From Lycorma delicatula (taxonomy: Eukaryota; Arthropoda; Insecta; Hemiptera; Fulgoridae), in assembly GCF_047948215.1 (NCBI RefSeq), contig NC_134465.1, positions 49,693,946 to 49,757,945 on the forward strand: a stretch of 64,000 nt of DNA, written 5' to 3'. The notes under the pieces were generated by a model. That model did no database searches and was not told where the DNA came from. It worked only from the letters and a program-made list of their open reading frames with translations. The position numbers and the translations under genes were made by a program. Below, piece after piece: positions 46,783-56,439 of the stretch. Within the stretch, counting starts at the first letter, position 1. Each line of letters starts with the position of its first letter.

Positions 46783-48117
46783 CAGAGTGTCCCATATAAA
46801 ACGCAACCCAACTTTATATTGGTAGGTATTGAAATAATAAAAAGGCATGTGTAAATGTAAATGTAATTCTTATTATTACCATCCATTACCATACATTTAG
46901 AGAGAATGTTGGAAGTGGCCGCCATCTTCTTGAATACAAGCTTCAATTCTTTTTACAGCGTTTCTTGCAACTTTTTTCAAAGTTTGTGGCTGGATATTTA
47001 ATACAGCTTGTTCAATATTGACTTTCAATCGTTCAAGTGTTCGTGGTTTGTTGCTGTAGGCTTTTTCTTTCAGGTAACCCCTCAGAAAAAAATCCGCCGC
47101 AGTCAAATCTGGAGATCTTGGTGGCCACAAGCCTCAACCGATAACACGATTACCAAAGAATTCCTCGACGAAATCAGAAGTTGAACCTGCGTAGTGTAAT
47201 GTTGCACCGCCATGTTGTAGCCAGCAGTGTCTGTCTTCCTCTTCCAAGAGTGCGACGAACTGAAATAAAATATCCTGATATCGTTCTGCATTAATGTTGT
47301 ACTCGAAAAAAATAGGACCGATTATTTTCTTCCGCGATATCGCGCACCACACGCCCAACTTCTGCGGGTGTAATTGTTTTTCGTGATAAATGTGGGGATT
47401 TTCAGCGCTCCAAATTCTACTGTTTTGGCTGTTTGCGTAGCCATCCAAATGAAACCATGCTTCATCTGTGAAAAATAACGAATCCATAACATTAATTCCC
47501 TCACCCAGAAATCGACGGAACCGTTGACAATATTGTAGCCGTTTTTCTTTGTCGGGCTCAAGAAGTCGATGAACCGTTGCGTTGAATGTGATAAGGTCGT
47601 AATTGTAATTGTTTTGTCGCCCGATGAATAGTTGATTTAGACAAATTAATTTCAGCAGACAAACGTCTCATCGATTTATTTGGCGAGGCGAGTAATCAGT
47701 CTTTGATTACAGTGACTGTATCTGTATTCAACACTGACGCAGATCTTTTGTGTTCCTTGTTATTAATAGAACCGGTCTCTCTAAATGTTGCGACTAACCT
47801 TAATACTGATGTTTTGTTAGGAGCTGGTTTATCCGGGTACTTATGGCGAAACAAATCTTGCACTGCAACCGCTAATTTCGTACTGAAGTACGACTCAACA
47901 ATGAAAACACGTTCATCTAGCGAAAACACTATCTTGTCTCTAACAGTACACTGAACGTTATGATTGCATTGTTGTTACTATTGGTAGTGTTCTACTGCGT
48001 TGCTGCGATGTTCAGATGTTGGACGAGTCCATTTCAGTAACGAGTAGGGGAGTAAGCTTGACTTTTAAAATTTCATGGATGAGTGATTGATGGGTTGCGT
48101 TTTATATGGGACACCTG
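46783..48117 (-). mobile_element. DDE transposon with both terminal repeats
   Basis: Terminal repeats CAGAGTGTCCCATATAAAAC and (reversed) CAGGTGTCCCATATAAAAC, both continuing GCAACCCA. TA follows the right end. One minus-strand transposase, now broken, fills the element. Outside the left repeat lies TATATGGGACAC, an inverted copy of the same end. It behaves as a Tc1/mariner-superfamily relative, about 1.3 kb. Confidence 0.85.
46897..47929 (-). pseudogene. Transposase with DUF4817-like N-terminus, broken
   Basis: The N-terminal part (47929 to ~47700) reads FSLDERVFIVESYFSTKLAV, HKYPDKPAPNKTSVLRLVAT and FRETGSINN, a helix-turn-helix segment of the DUF4817 type (name from memory of such insect proteins). 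The core follows with FTDEAWFHLDGYANSQNSR (first Asp), GVWCAISRKKIIGPIFFEYN, and QHGGATLHYAG, where the usual catalytic Asp reads Gly. Next is WPPRSPDLTAADFFLRGYLK (third Asp), and the C-terminus ends DGGHFQHSL. An in-frame TGA at 47134-47136 replaces an Arg-type codon before the WPPRSPD block, and a shift lies between 47560 and 47630. Dead copy; the lost Asp alone would inactivate it. Confidence 0.85.
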
Positions 48118-48169
48118 TATATAATATTAAAAACTCCCTAAATATAAATTTTATAGAACTGAGCTTTTA

Positions 48170-48712
48170 TTTGATATATATGTATGTATGTATCTCGCAT
48201 AATTCAAAACAGATTAGCCGTAGGAAGTTGAAATTATTGATTTAGAACTGTTGTAACAACTAGTAGTGCCCCTTCCCTTTTGATTGCAATCGACTGGACC
48301 AAAAGGGTCCAAAATCAAAAAATTTGGATATTTTTACTTTTTCTTAATTGCAGTAATAAGAGCTCATTGAGAATTTTTCAACGATATATATCATATAGGT
48401 GGTACTTATTTTCATTGCTTCCAGAGTTATAGCCAAATAAAATTTTAATTAATGAAATATTTGGATCTTACAAGGGGAAGGCACATCGGTTCGAATTCGA
48501 CTTCATCTCTTTTTTAATTTAATTAATTTATTAATAATTATTAACCTCTAATTGTAAGAAGAATTTACAATAAATAATAATTCAATAATAACAATAAAAA
48601 AAAATATCAGAAGTTATTAATGAAATTAAATTTTATGCACTTTTAATTTTTTTTAAATGTGTATATGTAATTCAATAACCGTACAAGGAAGTCATGTGGT
48701 GTCCACAACAGA
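48170..48712 (-). mobile_element. H element, copy 5, 3'-truncated
   Basis: Minus reading starts TCTGTTGTGGACACCACATG after an A-run, passes the tRNA-like module GGTTCGAATTCGAC (on the plus strand here, near 48487), and runs to CTACGGCTAATC. The terminal hairpin is missing. Confidence 0.8.
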
Positions 48713-48860
48713 TTTTTTTTGAATATCAAACAGTTTTAATTTGTTTATTTGATATACGTATAGTAGTTACATTAATGCAGTTGTATTCGATTTCTTACGG
48801 AATAAGGTATATTAGGTCTGCAATTCATTTGGCGATATTTTTTCGAATTATTCAATAGCA

Positions 48861-49766
48861 TCTAGATCTTATTATATAAAAAGGAAACATTTGTTTGTAC
48901 GTTACCCAAACAGCTAAACTAACAGCTACCAAATTTTTAAAGCAGCTTCATTATGTAATCCGGTGTGTCATAAGCTTTACTAAGATGAAAAACTATTTAA
49001 ACGTGTAAATAATAGATAATCCGTTACGGTGCTGCACTTCTAATTCAGGCCGCTCCTTTTCTTATGGTAAACCACTCCCAAGATATTTTTCTCTACAAAT
49101 GTTTTCATTAGAGAACTTATTGAAATTGAAGACAAGGTTATAAGTCTTGGTGAAAATTATTTACGTGATTTCGGTTTACCGTCGCCAATTCATGATGATC
49201 AAGATAATGGAAACCCCTACGACACAATGTTCCGAAATTTTTTTAATATTAACTTCAAAAGTACATAAATATTAATTAACCTTTCTAAATTAGAACTGGA
49301 TCGGCGCCCAGCATGTGACTCCACCATTCGGAATATCCATACTGACAGAAAAAAAGTTTTTTTGTTTAGATACTCCTGGAGGCACTGGGAAAACCTTTTT
49401 TGACTTCTCGTATCTGTTTAAGGGTCACGTAGCTTGGCTCTCGATGTAGCATCGTCAGGCATCGCTGCGACGCGCCTCTCTGGTAGCAGGCCTGCTCATT
49501 CAAGTTTTAAATTGCAAAGTTGTAAAATGTATCATGTGAACATGAGTCAGTTTGCTCAACGCGTGAAAATAGCCCTCTTGGTAAAATTTTCAAAGATAAA
49601 AAACTTACTGTACGGGATGAATGCACAGTGATTCATCAAGCTATTGATCAAAATCTCAGAGACCTTACGTTACGTAATAAGTTAATCGGAGAAATAACTT
49701 TCGTCTTTGCTGGAGATTTTCGACAAAATTCGTCAGTGCGTGTAAAGCCGCGACGTGGGATGCTAA
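48861..49766 (+). mobile_element. Helitron relic with helicase fragment
   Basis: The left end is A|TCTAGATCTTATTATATA, followed by AACATTTGTTTGTACGTTAC, typical of insect Helitron 5' ends. The right end is AAAGCCGCGACGTGGGATGC then TAA and T, fitting CTRR|T. Between them is a broken Helitron helicase (PIF1-like): EDKVISLGENYLRDFGLPSP near 49130-49190, the Walker A loop TPGGTGKTFF near 49375-49400, ASSGIAATRLSGSRPAHSSF near 49450-49500, and FVFAGDFRQN near 49700-49725. The Rep domain and the C-terminal helicase motifs are absent, so this is an internally deleted, dead derivative of an autonomous element. Confidence 0.85.
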
Positions 49767-50059
49767 TAAATAACAATAGATAAATAAGTAAAATTAAAAC
49801 TTTTTCAAACTTATTTTTTAAATGTTACTGGATAAATGTACACCAAATTTCATTACAATATCTCAATCCGTTCTTAAGATATAAATATAAAAAAAAGAAA
49901 AATACAAATTCGGACAGAAGAAAAACGAAACTATATAAAGCATTTATTTATATGAACCATTTTGTTTATTTTGATGCCCTAAATCAGTCTCCTAAGTTTG
50001 AGACATTCTGTATACAATGGATGTTATAATTATATTGTCTTACGTATAATTTGTTACTA

Positions 50060-50760
50060 CATATATGCCTAATTTAATATCGGCGGACGAACACGGTATA
50101 GCAACTCAGATGTGAGCTGGCGCACAGTATACGGACACGCTGATACAAGCATCACTACCGCCGCGCAGTTCAACCACCACAGCGGCGCTGCGGCCCCACC
50201 ACTCTCAAGTTCCAATAAAAGAGCGTGCACGAGAATGAATTTTCAATTCATCGTCGACCACCACCCGGAGAAGACCAAGAAGAAGAAGATGAAAGACAGA
50301 AATTCCCTGACCGCCTCAACGTGGGACCTCACGACGGATGCCAACATCTCCGCCGAAGCAGCAGGCCTGACCAGCCCGCTGGACGCGGACGCTACCTTCC
50401 AGCTCCAGCTCGAGCTCTCCGGGCTTCAATCGCCCTGGCCGGCGAACTCAACAGCAGTAGCCGGCCCAGCGTGGAATCGCTCGGGGAGAACCGCCTCGGC
50501 GAAGGACGACCGACACTGCGGGGGTTTGGGGACCCAACTGCCGCTGAGAAAAAGCCCGGTCGGACTTCAATGGACGAGCCGCAACTCCCCGACTTCGCCG
50601 GAGACCAGTTTCCGGACCAACAGTTCTTCTCAGAGCTAACGCAAAAAATGGCCCTTTTCACGGACCTTTTCATGGTTATAAATTACGAGCCGTCGAAGCC
50701 AATCGACGAAAAAAACGGTCCTTTTCAGGGCTATCATAAGGTTAGTAAGTGCCACGTGCC
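50060..50760 (+). other. GC-rich island with two overlapping open frames, unrecognised
   Basis: Composition jumps well above the flanks. Two frames overlap: 175 codons (50112-50639, Ser/Thr-rich; internal Met at MNFQFIVDHH) and 211 codons (50225-50860, Pro/Arg/Glu-rich, ending KMALFTDLFMV...). Neither has a domain I know. AATAAA occurs at 50213-50218, which with the GC-rich leader would fit an LTR or a promoter-first exon; a donor-like AAG|GTTAGT lies at 50739. Three CCTTTTCA motifs lie at 50650-50735, one with a histone-type stem-loop shape. LTR-element fragment or host first exon: undecided. Confidence 0.35.
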
Positions 50761-50869
50761 GTCGAAGCCATTCAGTGACAAATTATATTGTTCTTGTGGT
50801 TTCCTACTTCTATATTTATACAACACCTCCATTACATTAAACAAGGTAACGATAATATAGTATTTTTAA

Positions 50870-52716
50870 AATCTTTCCAAAAAGGTATTAATCAATTTCC
50901 AGAATATTTGGTAGGTTATACGCTTCTATATTCGAAAAATACAAAAATACAGATTAAAATCAGCCGAAAACAGTATTCTATAATTCAAAATTGACCCTAA
51001 ATTAGACGTACACCAAAATAGATGCACACACAAATAATATGTACCCAACTTAGACGTATACGTATTAAATCCTCAAACATTATCACAACATACAGCTTCT
51101 TTTTAAGATAAAATGTCATTTCTTAAGCAGAAACGTTTACATAAACTTTCCACGTCAAGGAATCATTAGTTGTTAAACCATGACAATATGATATGTAAAT
51201 CAGTAAAAATTAAATGTTGTTAAGTTAATTTGCTCGTGTTCATTTTCAAACCGTTTGCGGTGTACCGATCAACTATAATTTTTAAATCGTTTGAACTTTT
51301 TTTACAGTTGTTAAATTGTATAAGACTGTTATCACAGCGCAATGCTATGAATCAGTTGATAATTTGCTTGCACGAGTTATATTATAAATCAGTCGCAACA
51401 GCGCGAAATAATAATATTTTTATTTATAAATGTCATGTGATAGTAACTTTCATTCGATAATTTGCCAGCTATATAAAGTTTCTTTTTCAATATTTTTTAT
51501 TAAATATTATTACCAATATTTTTATGTATAAATGTCATGTGATAGGAACGTTCATTCGATAATTTTCCCTCTAGATAAAGTTTCTTTTTCATTTCAATAT
51601 GATATTTTTATTAATTCTACATAAAACTGTACGGACAACTGTATCTTCAACGCTTCGCAAAAAACGAAATCAAAACACGTTCTGTCAAGCGTAAACTTTC
51701 ATTCTAACATTTTTCTACTTCATGAAGTTTCTTTTATATTTCAATAAAAGACAATTTTTTCTACAAACAACTGTCTAAACATGTTGGGCTAATATTTTTT
51801 GCAAACCATTTACGTAATATATCTCAACGAAAAAGATGTGATGAACAAAATGTATCACAAGTTATTTTTAAATAGTATTCTTTATAGTGTTTCGTATCTT
51901 ACTGAATTCATCCAATCAAATTCGTTGTAGGATAAAAACAATCTGCCTCTTATTAAAATAGGATCCCTATAGAAAAAAAATTCCTTTCGGTACGCCGGAG
52001 ATAGATTTCACCGGTGCTGAGAAGGGAATAAAAAATATTTCCACCTTAAAGTTAAGAAAAACTTCATATTCAATACGACAATGGTTGTATGTGAAAAAAG
52101 TTTCACATGTTTAGCATACAAGCTTCATCTTCATACAATTCCAGTAAATTTTGGTCATCCCTTGCCGTAAAGGTTGGTCATATCAAAAATTGTTACAGAC
52201 AAAAATTTTAGAGGATTAACGACCACTTTAACCGATTCGATACTGTGCCTATTAAAGAAGGTATGATAGTTTTTGTCTTCGAAACCCCATTTTTCCACCC
52301 CCTAGGCCAATGGTTGGCGACATCAAAAAATTTTACTTAAATAAGTTTTAGGTCCTTATTGAAAAAATAGTAGGAACTTTAAACGAATTCAATATTTTAC
52401 TTAAGAAAGTTATAGCGATATTTTGTTTTTTCGAAAAAGCTCTATCCCATTTCCACCCCCATGGTCCGATTTTGCCCATTAACGGACTCGACCAAGATTT
52501 TTGGTAGTTATATTTTATGCATCTGAAACTGATTAGCGCAATATTACGGCAGTTATCGTGTCCACACGAAACTGATATATGTATAAACTTTTGGACTGAC
52601 GGTGGTTTTGGGGTCTGAGGAATGTGAAACGCGAAGATATGTCGAAATTTTCCGGAAGTCAAATTATGGTACCCATTAGAATAGATAGTTTTCTTATGAA
52701 TACCTAAAAATCTCAT
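50870..52716. other. AT-rich DNA with a 102-bp tandem duplication
   Basis: TATAAATGTCATGTGATAG occurs at 51425 and again at 51527, with similar sequence following each (TTCATTCGATAATTT, AAAGTTTCTTTTTC) and a weaker third partial unit near 51690. The part from 51950 to 52716 has the repeated wording 'ttccaccccc' and looks like decayed transposon interior without ends. No gene. Confidence 0.55.
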
Positions 52717-52790
52717 TTTAATACCACATGAGTTCCTTGTACGCCTATTTAAATTACATATACACATTTTTTTTTGTACTTCATTTAAAC
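52717..52790 (+). mobile_element. H element fragment, 5' end only
   Basis: CACATGAGTTCCTTGTACGC followed by CTATTTAAATTACATATACAC matches the first 75 bases of H copies. It stops at the hairpin that follows. Confidence 0.65.
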
Positions 52791-52791
52791 T

Positions 52792-52822
52792 TATACTGGT
52801 TAAACTTTATTTAACCAGTATA
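52792..52822. repeat. Perfect hairpin, 13-bp stem
   Basis: TATACTGGTTAAA, loop CTTTA, TTTAACCAGTATA. It lies exactly where the truncated H element ends. Confidence 0.85.
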
Positions 52823-52970
52823 CAGCAGTTCACTAAACGGAATAGTATAATTATAATTAACGTTTATTTATACAACACACAATAAATCTGAAATTTTGTT
52901 AATCAGCAACTCACGAAGATACGAATAATATTGAACTAGAATAGTATATTACGCGACAGAGTTGTAAGAA

Positions 52971-53024
52971 GCATATTACGCACAAGTGAAAAAAGTTACG
53001 TATTTTCACGAGTGCGTAATATGC
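52971..53024. repeat. Two-tier palindrome, 13-bp outer stem
   Basis: Outer arms GCATATTACGCAC and GTGCGTAATATGC, inner arms GTGAAAA and TTTTCAC, around a short AAGTTACGTA centre. It could be an end-to-end junction or a MITE core; no second copy found. Confidence 0.8.
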
Positions 53025-53407
53025 ATATGAGTTATAAGTTGACATATGTACTACACTTTTTCTACGACCAGAACCACTTCTCCATTACAAAAAGAAAAAG
53101 ATGTCATTTGAAAGATACTTACATTTTTATTTAATTAAAATATAAATTTGAAGGTTAGAGTAAGTATTTAGAAATTAATAATTTACAAATCATTCTTATT
53201 GTAAATGAAAATAACTTTTCTAGTAAAGTAAATAAAAATGTTTAAAAAAATATATATTATTTTAATTCAAATATGAACGGTAATTAATAAAATAATTTTC
53301 AACGTAAAGTAATAATTTTCTCACAATAATAGACCTAATAATAACTAAAATTCTTATATTAATTGTATAACATTAGGTGTACTTTTTTTAAAATGAACAG
53401 TTTTTTT

Positions 53408-53617
53408 TTGTCTTCAGTCCTTTGACTGGTTTGATGCAGCTCTCCAAGATTCCCTATCTTGTGCTAGTCGTTTCATTTTGGTATACCCCCTACGTCCTAC
53501 ATCCCAAACAGTTTGTTCTACATATTCCAAACGTGACCTGCCTACACAATTTTTTTCCTTGTACCTGTCCTTCCAATATTAACGCGACTATTCCAGGATG
53601 CCTTAATATGTGGCGTT
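53408..53617 (-). pseudogene. RTE-type LINE, last 210 bp
   Basis: Minus strand matches the RTE 3' end, from CCACATATTAAGGCATCCTG to the stop after SNQS, then an A-run at 53401-53411 (as T's). Heavily 5'-truncated. A few substitutions relative to the copy at 56440-58854. Confidence 0.9.
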
Positions 53618-54503
53618 AGGAGAAACTAATCAGTGTATTTTCAGCAAGTTACGGAAGTTGCGCGCACCGATGTAACCCACTATGAAGATTTGCGCAGGCC
53701 TAAGTGGATCACTTTGCACTAACATGCGAGTACTGTCTAATTCATTCAGTCGTTCAATGCAATTTAGTGATTAGCACGTCTTGTAAACATAACAGATATT
53801 GAGTCGAAATAAATATATATTTATATAAACGAATTTCTGAAGACGGATATTTTAAACTGTGAATATTGTTCATACTCATAAAACTTTATTTATATTGCGG
53901 CGTATATTTATTATTTTTTTTTTTTGTGAAAATTGTATATGAAGATTTGAGATTAAATTTATGTAAATACTATTTTTTATGAGTAAAATTATATTTTTGA
54001 ATGACACAGAAAATAGCACACATCAGATAAATTCTTGATTTTGCATAAATAATTTTAAATTTACAAAAAAAAACAAAATTTTTAATAAACTACACTATTA
54101 TAAAATAAAACAATTTGTATCGCATTTTTCATATCATAACCTTCGTGCCTATTCAATCATCATCCAAAGAATTAATGGAACAAAATAATCGAAATATATT
54201 CGATGAACTCTGTTTTGTGTGACAACGAATATTTCAATACTTTTTAAAATCTATAAAATAAATATTATTTAATTTTAATTTAACTGTTATTTATTCAAAC
54301 TTTAATTCATGGTATTTAATGTCGTCGATCGATCGTTGGACTCAGTTCAAATTTGTTTGAATGCGTTAAAAAAATTATTTTTTTATTCACGCTGAAGAAG
54401 TATAACTTGTTACGTGCGTACATTACTACACACGAGCTTTTTTTTAAATATATAACACTCATAATAAACTATTGATTTTTGTTATCTTTTTACACATTCT
54501 TAG
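53618..54503. other. AT-rich DNA upstream of candidate exon
   Basis: AT-rich with poly-T tracts; nothing recognised except the pyrimidine-rich splice-acceptor-like end at 54482-54503 (TTATCTTTTTACACATTCTTAG). If the exon is real this is intron. Confidence 0.4.
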
Positions 54504-54687
54504 AAATAAATCAAAAAATAATTCCTGATGTTAACTCACGAACTTTACCGTTTCAAAATGGCGAATATTTAGACAGGCGGGTAACAGAGCAGTGTGGTAA
54601 AAAAAGAAATTCCTTCGTCAAACCTCAGTTATTAGAACGAATGCTGACGTTATTCAACGGTTATAATCTATTTGTAAACGGCTACGG
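54504..54687 (+). CDS. Candidate internal coding exon of an unidentified host gene
   Basis: The 184-bp stretch is preceded by a polypyrimidine tract ending TTCTTAG and followed by GTAAGA. It is open in one frame only if spliced: one base comes from an upstream exon, and two bases pass to the next. It encodes IPDVNSRTLPFQNGEYLDRR, then VTEQCGKKRNSFVKPQLLER and MLTLFNGYNLFVNGYG, a mixed, non-repetitive composition with Cys, Trp-free, Leu/Phe-rich end. It is clearly more GC-balanced than the flanks and matches no transposon protein I recognise. I cannot name the family. Neighbouring exons are not visible within the window, which would place the whole region in long introns. Confidence 0.5.
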
Positions 54688-54689
54688 GT

Positions 54690-55430
54690 AAGATACTTAA
54701 TTCTATCACATTTTACTTCAATCTTTAAGCCTACTTTATTTCTTTAAACGGAACTACAGTTCAAGGAATAGCAGTGTTAAAATGTAAATAAAAGGCAAAC
54801 AAGCGATTTAAAGATGTTTAATAAATATACAGTACATAGAGATTGGACTCGTTAAAAAAATTAGAATCTAAATAATAATAGTAAATCTTTACCTTGACAA
54901 ATAAAATAAAATTTTAAAATATTTTCTAAATTTTATAGCTGAAATTTCTGAAATAAATAAAACGTGTATTTTCAACATTCCAAATTTTTTACACTAAATT
55001 ATTTATAATAGAAATATTTTTATGATAATGAATGTAGGAGTTTCATGGTGATTAGGCATGTTTCTTTCAACTCCGTGCTAATGTTCGTTTTTATGTTCTT
55101 CGGTTTACTATTCTTGTTTTTGTTTCTTATTGTTTTTTGTTGGATTGGTTTGAGTTCTGTTTTATGTTTTATGTTTATATTCCCCGTTTTTATTGTTTTA
55201 TTAATTTAATTAAACTTTATTTACATCCGAGTTGTTTACAACAGCAACGTAGGTTAACAGTGACTATTTCTATTTCTATTTTTGCTTCTTTATATTTTGT
55301 TGTGTTGGGTGTCGTTTATTATTTATTTATATTTACATTCATTATAAATATTATTATTATACATATTTACATTCATTTTCTAACGTTTTACGTCTACATT
55401 AGCCGGTAAAAATCTGTATTTACATAGTTT
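54690..55430. other. AT-rich DNA between exon candidate and LINE ORF1
   Basis: T-rich on the plus strand after 55040, with frames made of Phe, Leu, Ile and Tyr only. It may include the 5' UTR of the ORF1 that follows. Confidence 0.45.
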
Positions 55431-55495
55431 GTTTGCAACAGTTGTTTGTTGTTTATTTACTGTTGACGTTAGAAGATTATACTCTTCGTTTCTTG

Positions 55496-56400
55496 ATGTC
55501 CAATTTCGAAGATCCGAAAAGTGAAGAGGACTGCCGTATGGTCTCGAGGGAGGTGGGGAGGCCGTTGCAGGGTGATAGATCTCGCAAATGTTCGTCTGGT
55601 GACTCTGATTCTGGTCTCTCCGTTTGTGGAACTGGTTTACTTTCTAGGAAGGGTCACCGCTCGAGCCCGTTGAAGGTGGTATCGGAGGATACCAGTCGGA
55701 AGACTCATTTTAAACGGAAGGAAGATAGGGTTGCTCGGTTGGAAACCCGCCGGATTGCCGAAGCGGAGAATACTGGTTTAGACTCTTCTTCGGGGGATAA
55801 CAGTCCCGATCACACGGACCGTTGTGTGATTTAAATGGAAGAGTGTTTTGTGGTGGGAGGCAAATCTAGCTTTAAGCGAAAGAAATCGCTGTCTCCTCCG
55901 ACAACGTCCTCGCCTGCCGTCAAGCGGAGATCGCGTACGGATGATGGTAGTTCTGTTGCTTTGACTGTGGAGTCCGAAGGTGATTCTGGTTCTAATCTCC
56001 AGAACTGTGGAGCTCAGGAGACGTGCACGGAGCTGCTGACCACGGGATTTGCAACTTTCTTGGACGATCTATGTTCCCGAACTGAGCCGTTGAATTCTCT
56101 TGTCAAACCGTGTTCTGAGATTAAGCAGGATGTTACGTCCACGTCTGCGGCCCTGGTTAGCTTGGTGCAGAGGGTTAGGCTGTTTATTTCAACTGGTTGG
56201 CTGGATGAGCTACCTCGGAAGACAGAAGCGACCGCACAGAGAGAGGGGTCTGAGAGTCAGAGGTTACTGAGCGTTTGTAGAGCGGGAATAAGGCCACTCA
56301 GACACCCACAAGGGTCGGAGCTGACGATGTAATCAGGAAATTGGACGAGGGCGTTGTTGACGACGAGGTACCTATACTTGTTGCCAAGCACTGGGGTAAA
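55496..56400 (+). pseudogene. LINE ORF1-like gene, interrupted by a stop
   Basis: A GC-rich frame starting MSNFEDPKSEED is Ser/Arg/Lys-rich (SSGDSDSGLSVCG, SSGDNSPDHTD). It is broken by one in-frame TAA at 55832-55834 and continues MEECFVVGGKSSFKRKKSLS with a PPTTSSPAVKRRSR patch, the usual look of LINE ORF1 N-termini. After a shift near 56320 the frame continues ADDVIRKLDEGVVDDEVPIL then VAKHWGK. No zinc knuckles are reached. A sharp change to RTE endonuclease sequence follows at about 56440. Role by analogy: RNA-binding gag-like protein. The clade is unclear; it need not belong to the RTE behind it. Confidence 0.6.
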
Positions 56401-56439
56401 TTTTCAAGATGGTGAAAATGTCTGATAAATTCAAACAAG

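Noticed and set aside
46493..46946. Overlapping Tyr-Ile repeat frames
   Set aside because: Translation of the (TA)n microsatellite.
55137..55409. Membrane protein of 90 residues
   Set aside because: Only Phe/Leu/Ile/Tyr from T-rich sequence, with no conserved feature; likely leader sequence of the LINE ORF1.
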